NCBI RefSeq assembly: GCF_016765775.1
Contig: NZ_JAESVN010000001.1
Span: forward strand, 372,001-436,000
DNA from: Szabonella alba
GTDB taxonomy: Bacteria > Pseudomonadota > Alphaproteobacteria > Rhodobacterales > Rhodobacteraceae
DNA length: 64,000 nt
Direction: 5' to 3'
Shown here: in pieces, positions 35,843 to 43,614 of the stretch
Position numbering within the stretch: the stretch's first letter is position 1
How the letters are laid out: each line of letters begins with the position of its first letter
Translations under genes and position numbers: made by a program
The notes under the pieces: model-generated
What the model saw: only the letters and a program-made list of their open reading frames with translations
Database searches by the model: none
What the model was told of the DNA's origin: nothing

Positions 35843-37081
35843 ATGGAACAGGCGTTGCACTGGGCGGTGCTCTGGGACTGGGTCGAGGTCGCGGTGCGCT
35901 GGGTCCATGTGATCACGGCAATCGCCTGGATCGGCTCGTCCTTCTATTTCATCGCGCTGGATCTGGGCCTGCACCGGGACCGCAACCTTGCCTCGGGCGC
36001 AGATGGGGAGGAATGGCAGGTCCATGGCGGCGGTTTCTACCATATCCAGAAATATCTGGTCGCCCCCGCCTCGATGCCCGATCACCTTGTCTGGTTCAAA
36101 TGGGAAAGCTACGCCACATGGCTGTCGGGTTTTGCCATGCTGATCCTTGTCTATTACCTCGGGGCCGAGCTCTATCTGGTCGATCCCACTGTGGCCGATC
36201 TGGCGATCTGGCAGGCGGTGGCGATCTCGCTCGGCTCACTCGCCTTTGGCTGGATCGCCTATGACACGATTTGCAAGACGCGGTTCGGCGATGACAATAC
36301 CCGGCTGATGATCCTGCTTTACATCCTGCTGGTCGCGATGAGCTGGGGCTATACACAAGTCTTTTCGGGCCGGGCGGCACTGCTGCATCTGGGGGCCTTC
36401 ACCGCCACGATCATGTCGGCCAATGTGTTCTTCACCATCATGCCCAATCAACGCATCGTGGTGGCGGATCTGAAGGCGGGGCGGAAGCCCGATCCGAAAT
36501 ACGGCAAGATCGCCAAGCAGCGCAGCACGCATAACAATTACCTGACCCTGCCGGTGCTGTTTCTGATGTTGTCGAACCATTACCCGCTGGTCTTTGCCTC
36601 GCAATACAACTGGCTGATCGCGGCGCTGGTCTTCCTGATGGGGGTGACGATCCGGCATTATTTCAACACCACTCATGCCCGCCAGGGCAACCCGACCTGG
36701 ACCTGGGCCGCGACGGCAATCCTGTTCCTGATCATCGCATGGCTGTCGACCGTGCCCCGGCCCGAGGATGCCGCCGCCCGGGCCGATCTGTCGGGGGAGG
36801 CGCTGCGCTATGCCAGTGCCGAAGGCTTCGATCAGGTCAGCGATATCGTGATGGGCCGCTGTTCCATGTGCCACGCGGCCGAACCGGTCTGGGAGGGGAT
36901 GCACTGGCCGCCCAAAGGTGTGGTGCTGGAAACCCCCGAACAGATCGCGACCGAGGCGCGGCGGATCTATCTGCAATCGGGGCTCAGCCATGCCATGCCG
37001 CCCGGCAACCTGAGCTATATGGAACCGCAGGAACGCGCGGCCATCGTGCGCTGGTTCACGCAGGCAGCTGAAAAAGGTTGA
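35843..37081 (+). CDS. puuD: Urate hydroxylase PuuD with C-terminal cytochrome c
   Basis: 412 residues. The N-terminal 300 form a membrane domain with about eight helices (RWVHVITAIAWIGSSFYFIALD, then GGFYHIQKYLVAP, then WGYTQVFSGRAALLHLGAFTA in pieces, with conserved His residues). The C-terminus is a heme-binding domain with the CxxCH motif GRCSMCHAAEP and a later methionine. This is the membrane urate oxidase type that passes electrons to the respiratory chain through its own cytochrome c. ATG 35843 follows AAAGGAAAG. It is divergent from a LysR gene that probably controls it. Confidence 0.92.
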   Translation: MEQALHWAVLWDWVEVAVRWVHVITAIAWIGSSFYFIALDLGLHRDRNLASGADGEEWQVHGGGFYHIQKYLVAPASMPDHLVWFKWESYATWLSGFAMLILVYYLGAELYLVDPTVADLAIWQAVAISLGSLAFGWIAYDTICKTRFGDDNTRLMILLYILLVAMSWGYTQVFSGRAALLHLGAFTATIMSANVFFTIMPNQRIVVADLKAGRKPDPKYGKIAKQRSTHNNYLTLPVLFLMLSNHYPLVFASQYNWLIAALVFLMGVTIRHYFNTTHARQGNPTWTWAATAILFLIIAWLSTVPRPEDAAARADLSGEALRYASAEGFDQVSDIVMGRCSMCHAAEPVWEGMHWPPKGVVLETPEQIATEARRIYLQSGLSHAMPPGNLSYMEPQERAAIVRWFTQAAEKG

Positions 37082-37213
37082 TCCTGCGGACGGCCAATAG
37101 GCGCGGGCAAGGGGCCGTCAATCCGGGGCAGGCCCGGTTCGGCTGCTGCCCTGCTGCTTGAAGCGGCGCGCAATCCCCGCTAGGGCAGCGCCATCCCCCT
37201 TGCAGGCAGGATC

Positions 37214-38068
37214 ATGACCCGCAACCGCGCCACCGCCATCGGTTTTACCGCCGTCCTGATGTGGGCGCTGCTGGCGCTGTTCACCGTGGGTTCGGCGCCT
37301 GTGCCGCCCTTCCTGCTGACGGCGCTTTGTTTCGGCATCGGCGGCGGGCTGGCGCTGATCTGGCTGCTGGCGGGGCGGGGGTTGTCAGTGCTGCGCGATG
37401 TGCCGCCGGGTGTCTATCTGTTCGGCACGGCGGGGCTGTTCGGCTATCACTTCCTGTATTTCAGTGCCCTGCGCATGGCCCCCGCGGCCGAGGCGGGGCT
37501 GATTGCCTATCTCTGGCCGCTGTTCATTGTTCTGTTCTCGGGCCTGCTGCCCGGAGAACGGCTGCGGGCGCTGCATCTTCTGGGGGCGGGGCTGGCCTTT
37601 GCGGGGGCGGCGCTGATCGTGCTGCGCGGCGGGGCCTCGTTTTCCCCGGCGGCATTGCCGGGTTATGGCCTTGCCTTTCTCTGTGCGCTGACATGGTCAA
37701 CCTATTCGGTCGTCTCGCGCCGCTTTGGTGCGGTCCCGACCGAGGCGGTGACGGTATTCTGTCTCGCCACGGCGCTGCTCTCGGCTCTTGCGCATCTGGC
37801 GCTTGAGCAGACTGTCTGGCCCGCGGGTCCAATCGGCTGGCTGTCGGTTCTGGGGCTGGGGCTGGGGCCGGTGGGGGCCGCGTTTTTCACTTGGGATATC
37901 GGCATGAAAAGAGGCGACATCCAGTTGCTGGGTGTCGCCTCTTATGCCGCGCCGCTGTTATCGACGCTGGTTCTGGTTCTGGCCGGGATCGCACAGGCGA
38001 CGCCGGTCCTGTTGCTGGCCGCGATGCTGATTGCAGGCGGCGCCCTGCTTGCAGCGCGGGCGCGTTAG
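37214..38068 (+). CDS. EamA/DMT transporter, aromatic amino acid exporter-like
   Basis: 284 residues with ten hydrophobic segments and two EamA repeats. The block AEAGLIAYLWPLFIVLFSGLLPGERL and YGLAFLCALTWSTYSVVSRRF resemble YddG-type exporters. ATG 37214 follows GCAGGATC. Substrate remains unknown. Single gene, convergent with the small DUF465 gene across a GC hairpin. Confidence 0.84.
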   Translation: MTRNRATAIGFTAVLMWALLALFTVGSAPVPPFLLTALCFGIGGGLALIWLLAGRGLSVLRDVPPGVYLFGTAGLFGYHFLYFSALRMAPAAEAGLIAYLWPLFIVLFSGLLPGERLRALHLLGAGLAFAGAALIVLRGGASFSPAALPGYGLAFLCALTWSTYSVVSRRFGAVPTEAVTVFCLATALLSALAHLALEQTVWPAGPIGWLSVLGLGLGPVGAAFFTWDIGMKRGDIQLLGVASYAAPLLSTLVLVLAGIAQATPVLLLAAMLIAGGALLAARAR

Positions 38069-38090
38069 CGGCCTGTTGCGGTCATCCCAG

Positions 38091-38117
38091 CCCGGGTCGG
38101 CCTCAGTCCGGCCCGGG
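38091..38117. terminator. GC hairpin between convergent genes
   Basis: A stem of about 10 bp (CCCGGGTCGG, 38091-38100; CCGGCCCGGG, 38108-38117) with one G-T wobble and a 7-base loop sits in the 58-base convergent gap. It lacks a T-run, so termination is a guess. Confidence 0.35.
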
Positions 38118-38126
38118 GGGTGCGGC

Positions 38127-38291
38127 CTATTGCGCCAGCCGGGTGATTTCTTCCTTGAGGCGCAGCTTCTGCTTTTTCATTTCGGCGATCTTCAACGCGT
38201 CGGTCGCAGGGCTCCTTTGGGCCTGTTCCACCTGATCTGAGAGGGTTTCGTGCTTACGGCGCAGTTCCTGCAAGTGCGAAGCAACGGTCAT
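38127..38291 (-). CDS. Small YdcH/DUF465 family protein
   Basis: 54 residues: MTVASHLQELRRKHETLSDQ at the start, ending KLRLKEEITRLAQ. Two short heptad-rich helices with LxxxHxxL and an IAEMKKQKLRLKEE block match the DUF465 family, which forms helical hairpins. The function is unknown. AGGAGG lies six bases upstream of ATG 38291, a strong ribosome binding site. The gene is on the minus strand, convergent with the transporter. Confidence 0.82.
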   Translation of the reverse strand: MTVASHLQELRRKHETLSDQVEQAQRSPATDALKIAEMKKQKLRLKEEITRLAQ

Positions 38292-38390
38292 TCATATCCT
38301 CCTATAACCTGGTTACGTAACAACAGTGCAACACGAAATCCGAGTCGTGTCACCTGAAACCGGATCATGGCGGCGGCTGATTGCACAGGC

Positions 38391-39149
38391 TTATCCGAAA
38401 AGCCGCGACAATCCGCCGGCATGGCGGAACACGGCATCGGCCTCGGGGGTGTGGTGCTCGCGGTCGCCGGGATGACAGTCGTGCTCATGGATCACGAAGG
38501 GCGCGAGCAGCCGCAGCGCCGCGCGCCCCCCCTTGCGGGCCCGGATCACCACACGGCCCGCCTCGCGCCCCCGGCGCGCGGCAAGGGGCAGGATCGCCAC
38601 TGAACCCATCTTCGGGCCAAGCGCCGTCAGCCCCTCGCCCAGCCGGTCGGCCCGCAGGATCATCGTCAGCCAGCCACCCGGCCGCACCCGCCGCAAGGCG
38701 GCCCCGGTCCAGTCGGCAAGGCCCAGTTCCTCGCGCAGGGCGCGGTCTCGGCCCGGATCGCGGGCGGGGGTGCCATGGGCCGGGTAATAGGGCGGGTTGG
38801 TCATCACATGGTCGAAATCGCGGCGCAGGTCCAAAGGCATCGCCGCGATTGAACCCTCGACGATCTCACAGTCCAGCCCCGCCCGCGCGGCGTTGCGCCG
38901 GGCCAGATCGGCATAGGGGGGCTGCAGTTCCAGCCCCGCGAGCCGCAGCCCCGGCACCCGCAGGCCCAGACACAGCATCGCCGCCCCCGCGCCGCATCCC
39001 AGATCCAGCACGCTTTGCCCAGCCTGCGCATCGCAGCAGGCCGCCAGCAGGACCGGATCGGTTGCCGCACGGTAACCGTCGCGCGGTTGCCACAACCGCA
39101 GACGCCCCCCCAGAAAGGCGTCATCGGTCAGCTCGGCCGCAGCAAACAT
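38391..39149 (-). CDS. TrmN6-like tRNA1(Val) adenine N6-methyltransferase
   Basis: 252 residues. VLDLGCGAGAAMLCLGLR is the SAM site and HVMTNPPYYPAHGTPARDP the NPPY motif of N6-adenine methyltransferases. The opening DDAFLGGRLRLWQPRDGYRAATDPVLLAA matches the TrmN6/YfiC group. The predicted role is A37 methylation in tRNA-Val. Its ATG follows the stop of the DUF2007 gene with no gap, so the two are coupled. Other small-molecule methyltransferases share the motif; the call is by opening block. Confidence 0.82.
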   Translation of the reverse strand: MFAAAELTDDAFLGGRLRLWQPRDGYRAATDPVLLAACCDAQAGQSVLDLGCGAGAAMLCLGLRVPGLRLAGLELQPPYADLARRNAARAGLDCEIVEGSIAAMPLDLRRDFDHVMTNPPYYPAHGTPARDPGRDRALREELGLADWTGAALRRVRPGGWLTMILRADRLGEGLTALGPKMGSVAILPLAARRGREAGRVVIRARKGGRAALRLLAPFVIHEHDCHPGDREHHTPEADAVFRHAGGLSRLFG

Positions 39150-39365
39150 CTAGCGCCCCGTGGGAATGTCGTTATCTACCAGCACGGCATTGGCCATGAA
39201 ATGGTCCTGATCGCGCACCATCAGGCGGCGCGGAATGGCCGATGTGCCGCCATGCAGCGCGCTCATATGCAGGTCGAGATCGAAAACCTCGATCCCCTCA
39301 CCCTGCAAAAGGGCGGTCGCAAAGGCGATGACCGTCGGGTCCGTGCTGCGCAAAAGCTCTTTCAT
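39150..39365 (-). CDS. DUF2007 domain protein
   Basis: 71 residues. MKELLRSTDPTVIAFATALL followed by GIEVFDLDLHMSALHGG and IPRRLMV matches the DUF2007 signal-transducing-like fold. Function unknown. ATG 39365 directly follows AAAGGG, an unusually tight site; an ATG four codons upstream (39377) is the alternative. The stop abuts the TrmN6-like gene. The longer open frame upstream is an artefact of the polyprenyl synthase gene on the other strand. Confidence 0.75.
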   Translation of the reverse strand: MKELLRSTDPTVIAFATALLQGEGIEVFDLDLHMSALHGGTSAIPRRLMVRDQDHFMANAVLVDNDIPTGR

Positions 39366-39443
39366 CCCTTTGCACATAGTGCCAGTCAGGCTATCTGTCG
39401 AGAAGGCAGAAGGCGGGAAGACAGAAAGACATCGGGGGCGGAA

Positions 39444-40478
39444 GTGTTGGACAAGGCAGAGGGCGGCGCAGAGGGCAGGGCAGCGGCGAATACCGGGGAC
39501 AAGCCACAGGATCGCCTTGCTGCGCGACTTTCGCAGGACATGGCGGCGGTCAATGCGCTGATCCGGACGCGCATGGCCTCGGAACATGCGCCGCGCATCC
39601 CCGAGGTCACCGCCCATCTGGTCGAGGCCGGGGGCAAGCGCCTGCGCCCGCTGCTGACACTGGCCGCCGCGCGTGCCTGCGGCTATGCGGGCGCGTTTCA
39701 CGTCCATCTCGCGGCCACGGTGGAATTCATCCATACCGCAACCCTTCTGCACGACGATGTGGTGGATGAAAGCACGCGCCGGCGCGGGCGGCCGACGGCG
39801 AACCTGCTTTGGGACAACAAATCCTCGGTTCTGGTCGGGGATTACCTGTTTTCCCGCAGTTTTCAGCTGATGGTCGAGACCGGCAATCTGCGGGTTCTGG
39901 ACATTCTGGCCAATGCCTCGGCCACCATTGCCGAGGGGGAGGTGCTGCAACTGACCGCAGCGCAGGATCTGGCCACGACCGAGGCGATCTATCTGCAGGT
40001 CGTGCGTGGCAAGACGGCGGCGCTGTTTTCGGCGGCAACCGAGGTTGGGGGCGTCATTGCCGGGGCGCCTGAAGATCACGTCCGCGCACTGCACACCTAT
40101 GGCGATGCCCTTGGGATCGCCTTCCAGATCGTCGACGACCTGCTGGATTATACCGGCAGCGCCGAGGTGATCGGCAAGAATCCCGGCGATGATTTCCGCG
40201 AACGCAAGCTGACCCTGCCGGTCATCAAGGCGGTGGCGCTGGCCGATGCTGCCGAACGTGCCTTCTGGCAGCGCACCATTGAAAAGGGGCGGCAGGAAGA
40301 GGGCGATCTTGAGACCGCGATGGACATCATGGCACGGCACGGCACGCTTGCCGCCGCACGGCAAGATGCGCTGGACTGGGCGGCGCAGGCGCGCGCCGCG
40401 CTGGAGGTTCTGCCCGAAAGCGATCTGCGCATGATGCTGCAGGACCTTTCCGATTACGTCGTGTCGCGCATCAACTGA
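39444..40478 (+). CDS. ispB: Long-chain trans-polyprenyl diphosphate synthase
   Basis: 344 residues. The first aspartate-rich motif is in LLHDDVVDESTRRRGRPT, the second in QIVDDLLDYTGS; GGKRLRPLLTLAAARACG is the allylic substrate loop. These enzymes make the C40-C50 side chain of ubiquinone. The chain length (octa- or decaprenyl) cannot be read; decaprenyl would fit a Q10 bacterium. Start GTG 39444 has GGGGGCGGA upstream and gives a normal N-terminus. It is divergent from DUF2007 and about 30 bases from the aminotransferase gene. Confidence 0.9.
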   Translation: MLDKAEGGAEGRAAANTGDKPQDRLAARLSQDMAAVNALIRTRMASEHAPRIPEVTAHLVEAGGKRLRPLLTLAAARACGYAGAFHVHLAATVEFIHTATLLHDDVVDESTRRRGRPTANLLWDNKSSVLVGDYLFSRSFQLMVETGNLRVLDILANASATIAEGEVLQLTAAQDLATTEAIYLQVVRGKTAALFSAATEVGGVIAGAPEDHVRALHTYGDALGIAFQIVDDLLDYTGSAEVIGKNPGDDFRERKLTLPVIKAVALADAAERAFWQRTIEKGRQEEGDLETAMDIMARHGTLAAARQDALDWAAQARAALEVLPESDLRMMLQDLSDYVVSRIN

Positions 40479-40506
40479 CCCGGACCCTTAGCTTGCAGGA
40501 CCCGCC

Positions 40507-41685
40507 ATGGTGAACCCGATCTTTGCCGCCGCCGGAACCTCGATCTTCGAGACCATTTCAAGGCTGGCGATTGAAACCGGCGCGATCAATCTGGGGCAGG
40601 GCTTCCCCGAGGGGATGGAGCCGCCCGAACTGGTCGAGGCGGCCATTGCCGCGTTGCGCGACGGCCCGCATCAATATCCGCCGATGCTGGGCCTTCCGGC
40701 GCTGCGGCAGGCGGTGGCGCAGAATGCCGCGCGCTTTCTGGGGGTCGATTGCGACTGGACGCAGGAGGTTCTGGTCACATCCGGCGCGACCGAGGCACTG
40801 GCCGATAGTTTTCTGGCGCTGATCGAGCCGGGGGATGAGGTCATCATTCTGGAACCGGCCTATGATGCCTATTCCCCGCTGATCCGCCGTGCGGGCGGGG
40901 TGCCGGTGCCGGTGCAGATGCTGCCCCCCCAGTGGCAGGTCCCGACCGAGGCGCTTGCGGCAGCGGTGACAGGGCGCACACGGATGATCGTGATCAACAA
41001 CCCGATGAACCCCATCGGCCGCGTCTTTGACGATGCGGAACTGGCCTTTCTCGCCGATCTAGCGATCTCGCATGATCTGACCGTCGTGGCCGATGAGGTT
41101 TACGAACATCTGGTCTTTGACGACCGGCCCTTCCTGTCGCTGCTGGCGGTGCCGGGGCTGCGCGAACGGGTGGTTCATATCGGATCGGCGGGCAAGACCT
41201 TTTCGGTCACCGGTTGGAAGGTCGGTTATATCATCGCGGCGCCCGCGCTGATGGCCCCCATCGCCCGGGCGCATCAGTTTGTGACCTTCACCACGCCCCC
41301 CGCGCTGCAGGCGGCGGTGGCGATGGGGCTGGCCCTGCCGGATGCCTATTTCAACGGCCTGCGGCGTGACCTGCAGGCGCGGCGCGATCTGCTGGTCCAA
41401 GGGCTGCAAGGCGCGGGCTTTGCGGTCGATCCGGCCGATGCGACCTATTTCGTCATCACCGATGTCTCGGACCTGCAGGCGCACGACGGCTGCGGACCGG
41501 CGGATTTCGATTTCTGCCTGCGCCTGACGCGGGAGGCGGGGGTGGCGGCGGTGCCGATCTCCAGCTTTTACGGCAATCGCGACGTGACCTCGCATATCCG
41601 GTTCTGCTTTGCCAAGCGGACCGAAACATTGCAGGACGCCATCGGGCGGCTGGCGGACTGGCGCAAGGGCGCGTTGCGGGCCTGA
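40507..41685 (+). CDS. PLP-dependent class I aminotransferase (YbdL/kynurenine aminotransferase-like)
   Basis: 392 residues. INLGQGFPEGMEPPELVEAA, VTSGATEALADSFLALIEPGDEVI, NNPMNPIGRVF and the PLP lysine in SAGKTFSVTGWKVGY are standard fold-type I blocks. The last, with the NPIGRVF loop, is typical of the YbdL/KAT group acting on methionine, glutamine or kynurenine. It is about 30 bases downstream of the prenyl synthase gene and may share its transcript. The exact substrate is uncertain. Confidence 0.85.
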   Translation: MVNPIFAAAGTSIFETISRLAIETGAINLGQGFPEGMEPPELVEAAIAALRDGPHQYPPMLGLPALRQAVAQNAARFLGVDCDWTQEVLVTSGATEALADSFLALIEPGDEVIILEPAYDAYSPLIRRAGGVPVPVQMLPPQWQVPTEALAAAVTGRTRMIVINNPMNPIGRVFDDAELAFLADLAISHDLTVVADEVYEHLVFDDRPFLSLLAVPGLRERVVHIGSAGKTFSVTGWKVGYIIAAPALMAPIARAHQFVTFTTPPALQAAVAMGLALPDAYFNGLRRDLQARRDLLVQGLQGAGFAVDPADATYFVITDVSDLQAHDGCGPADFDFCLRLTREAGVAAVPISSFYGNRDVTSHIRFCFAKRTETLQDAIGRLADWRKGALRA

Positions 41686-41697
41686 CGCAACCCGGGT

Positions 41698-42441
41698 TCA
41701 GGGCAGGGCGGCGGGAACGGCCGCCGCCCCGGGCACCAGCGCGCGGGAATGGTCGGGCAATACCGCATCGTCAAAGAAATCCGGATGCGCCGCCGCGATG
41801 CTGGGCAGGGCGATCAGGATCTCCCGCAGATGGCGCCGCATGGCGCGGGCCGCGCCCTCGCCATCATGCGCGGCAAGGCAGGTCAGGATGTCCTCATGCT
41901 GATGGATCAGCACATTCAGCGGTGACGCATCGGGCAGCGACAAAAGCCGCACGCGGTCAGTCTGAAACCGTGCGGTTTCAACGATGCGATGCGCGAATTC
42001 GTTCTGCACGATATCGGCCAACTCGCGGTGGAACGCCTCGTCGAAACTGTTGAATTCGGCGTAATCCCCGGCATCCGAGGCGGCGCGCTGCCCCGCGATC
42101 AGTTCCCCCAGACAGCGCAGGTTGGCGGGCGTGGCCAGTGCTGCGGCATGGCGCGCAATATCGGATTCGATGGCTTCGCGCACGAAACGGGCATTCACCA
42201 CCTCACGCACAGAGATTTTCATTACATAGGTGCCCCGGCTGGGCCGGATCTCGACCAGCCCTGCCTCGGACAGTTTGATGAAGGCCTCGCGCACGGGTTG
42301 GCGTGAGATGCCGTATTGCGCTGCGATCTCTTTTTCCGACAGCGCCGATCCCGGCGGCAGGCGCAGTTCCGCAATCGCACGGCGCAGCTGGGCAACCAGT
42401 TGCGGTGCGATGGGATCGGTCATGCGTAGGGCGGGTTGCAT
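41698..42441 (-). CDS. GntR family regulator (FadR/FCD subfamily)
   Basis: 247 residues. The N-terminal winged helix has AIAELRLPPGSALSEKEIAA and YGISRQPVREAFIKLSEAGLVEI; the C-terminal FCD domain has FNSFDEAFHRELADIVQ and later His residues (LIHQHEDIL, RRHLREIL) for a metal or carboxylate ligand. ATG 42441 has AGGAGAG upstream; the frame extends farther without similarity. It is divergent from the TRAP cluster, and the 134-base gap holds a perfect palindrome. Confidence 0.9.
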   Translation of the reverse strand: MQPALRMTDPIAPQLVAQLRRAIAELRLPPGSALSEKEIAAQYGISRQPVREAFIKLSEAGLVEIRPSRGTYVMKISVREVVNARFVREAIESDIARHAAALATPANLRCLGELIAGQRAASDAGDYAEFNSFDEAFHRELADIVQNEFAHRIVETARFQTDRVRLLSLPDASPLNVLIHQHEDILTCLAAHDGEGAARAMRRHLREILIALPSIAAAHPDFFDDAVLPDHSRALVPGAAAVPAALP

Positions 42442-42468
42442 CCGCGCTCTCCTGTCAATGCGATTCGG

Positions 42469-42507
42469 ACTTGTCAAGTTGCCCTTGAGGTGAAACATAC
42501 CGGTATG
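42469..42507. promoter_or_regulatory. Palindromes in the GntR-TRAP intergenic region
   Basis: CATACCGGTATG (42496-42507) is a perfect 12-bp palindrome with the GTATG half-sites typical of FadR-type operators. ACTTG-T-CAAGT (42469-42479) is a second palindrome 27 bp upstream (centre to centre). The regulator next door is the obvious candidate to bind the first. Confidence 0.5.
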
Positions 42508-42575
42508 GTGGTAGGGAGCAAGCGGGAGGCTTGACCCCGGCGCCAGAGAAAGATCGGAATTGGGAGGTTCCACTG

Positions 42576-43604
42576 ATGACTTTGCATAAGGTTCCGGCGT
42601 TTGGCCGCCGGTCTTTTCTGGCCACGGGCGCTGCCGCCCTTGCAATGCCCGCCCTTGCCACACGCGGGCTGGCGCAACAGACCTTCACCTGCCGCATCGC
42701 CCATACCGAGGGGATCGGAACGCCGATCACTAATGCGTTCGATGCCTGGACCGCGATGCTGAACGAACGGTCGGGCGGGCGGATCGAGGCACAGCATTTC
42801 CCCGCCGCACAGCTTGGCGGGTTGGCCGAGGCGCTGGAAGGCAGCCGGATCGGCACGATTCAGGCCACGACCGCCGGACCCGACAGCGAAGAGGCGATTG
42901 CGCCCGAAATCGCGGCCCTCGGCGGTGCGCCGGGTTTCATCTACAAGAACGAGGCGCATGTCGATGCGGTCCTGCAGGGCGATCTGGGCAAGAAAGCCTC
43001 AGAGATCGCGCGCGAGAAGACCGGGGTGGAATTCGTTGCATATGGCGAAACCGGTTTCCGCCATATCCTTGCCAAGCGTCCGGTGCATTCGCTGGCTGAA
43101 CTTGCAGGCCTGAAGATCCGCGTGCCGCAACTGCGTATCTGGGTCGATTTCTGGACCCTGCTGGGGGCTGCCCCGACGCCGCTGCCCTATAGCGAGCAGT
43201 ATTCGGCGCTGTCGACCGGGATCATCGACGCCATCGATTCGGATGTCTTCTCGATCGAAGGCTTCCGTTTCCATGAACAGGCCAAGCATCTGACGATGAC
43301 GGGCCACTGGTTCCTGCCCAAGGCGGTGCGCGTCAATGCCGCTTGGCTGGACAGCCTGCCCGAGGATCTGCAGGATGTTGTGCGGTCTTCGGCGCAGGAG
43401 GCGTTCGAGGAACAGCGCCGCGTCAACCGCGCGCTGGCCGATCAGACGCTGGAGACGCTGAAGACCAACGGGGTAGAGGTTTTTGTGCTTCCGGCAGACG
43501 AACTCGCGCAGATGGAGACGGCAACCGCGCCGCTGTTCGATCAGTTCGGTTCGGTCAGCCCCGAGACCGCCGAGATGATCGCCGCCATCCGCGCACTTGG
43601 CTAA
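42576..43604 (+). CDS. TRAP transporter solute-binding protein (DctP family)
   Basis: 342 residues. The N-terminus has a Tat-type signal (FGRRSFLATGAAALAMPALA, cleavage near AQQ at residue 34). AHTEGIGTPITNAFDAW, AQHFPAAQLGG, GLKIRVPQLRIW and GIIDAIDSDVFSIEGFRFHE are DctP blocks, including the carboxylate-binding Arg in IRVP. It captures an acidic or sugar-like substrate in the periplasm for the permease downstream. ATG 42576 follows GGGAGG. First gene of the TRAP cluster. Confidence 0.92.
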   Translation: MTLHKVPAFGRRSFLATGAAALAMPALATRGLAQQTFTCRIAHTEGIGTPITNAFDAWTAMLNERSGGRIEAQHFPAAQLGGLAEALEGSRIGTIQATTAGPDSEEAIAPEIAALGGAPGFIYKNEAHVDAVLQGDLGKKASEIAREKTGVEFVAYGETGFRHILAKRPVHSLAELAGLKIRVPQLRIWVDFWTLLGAAPTPLPYSEQYSALSTGIIDAIDSDVFSIEGFRFHEQAKHLTMTGHWFLPKAVRVNAAWLDSLPEDLQDVVRSSAQEAFEEQRRVNRALADQTLETLKTNGVEVFVLPADELAQMETATAPLFDQFGSVSPETAEMIAAIRALG

Positions 43605-43614
43605 GTCAGACGGC

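Noticed and set aside
39377-40364. Extension of the DUF2007 frame into a 404-residue minus-strand protein.
   Set aside because: Everything before MKELLRS is antisense to the polyprenyl diphosphate synthase gene and lacks family features.
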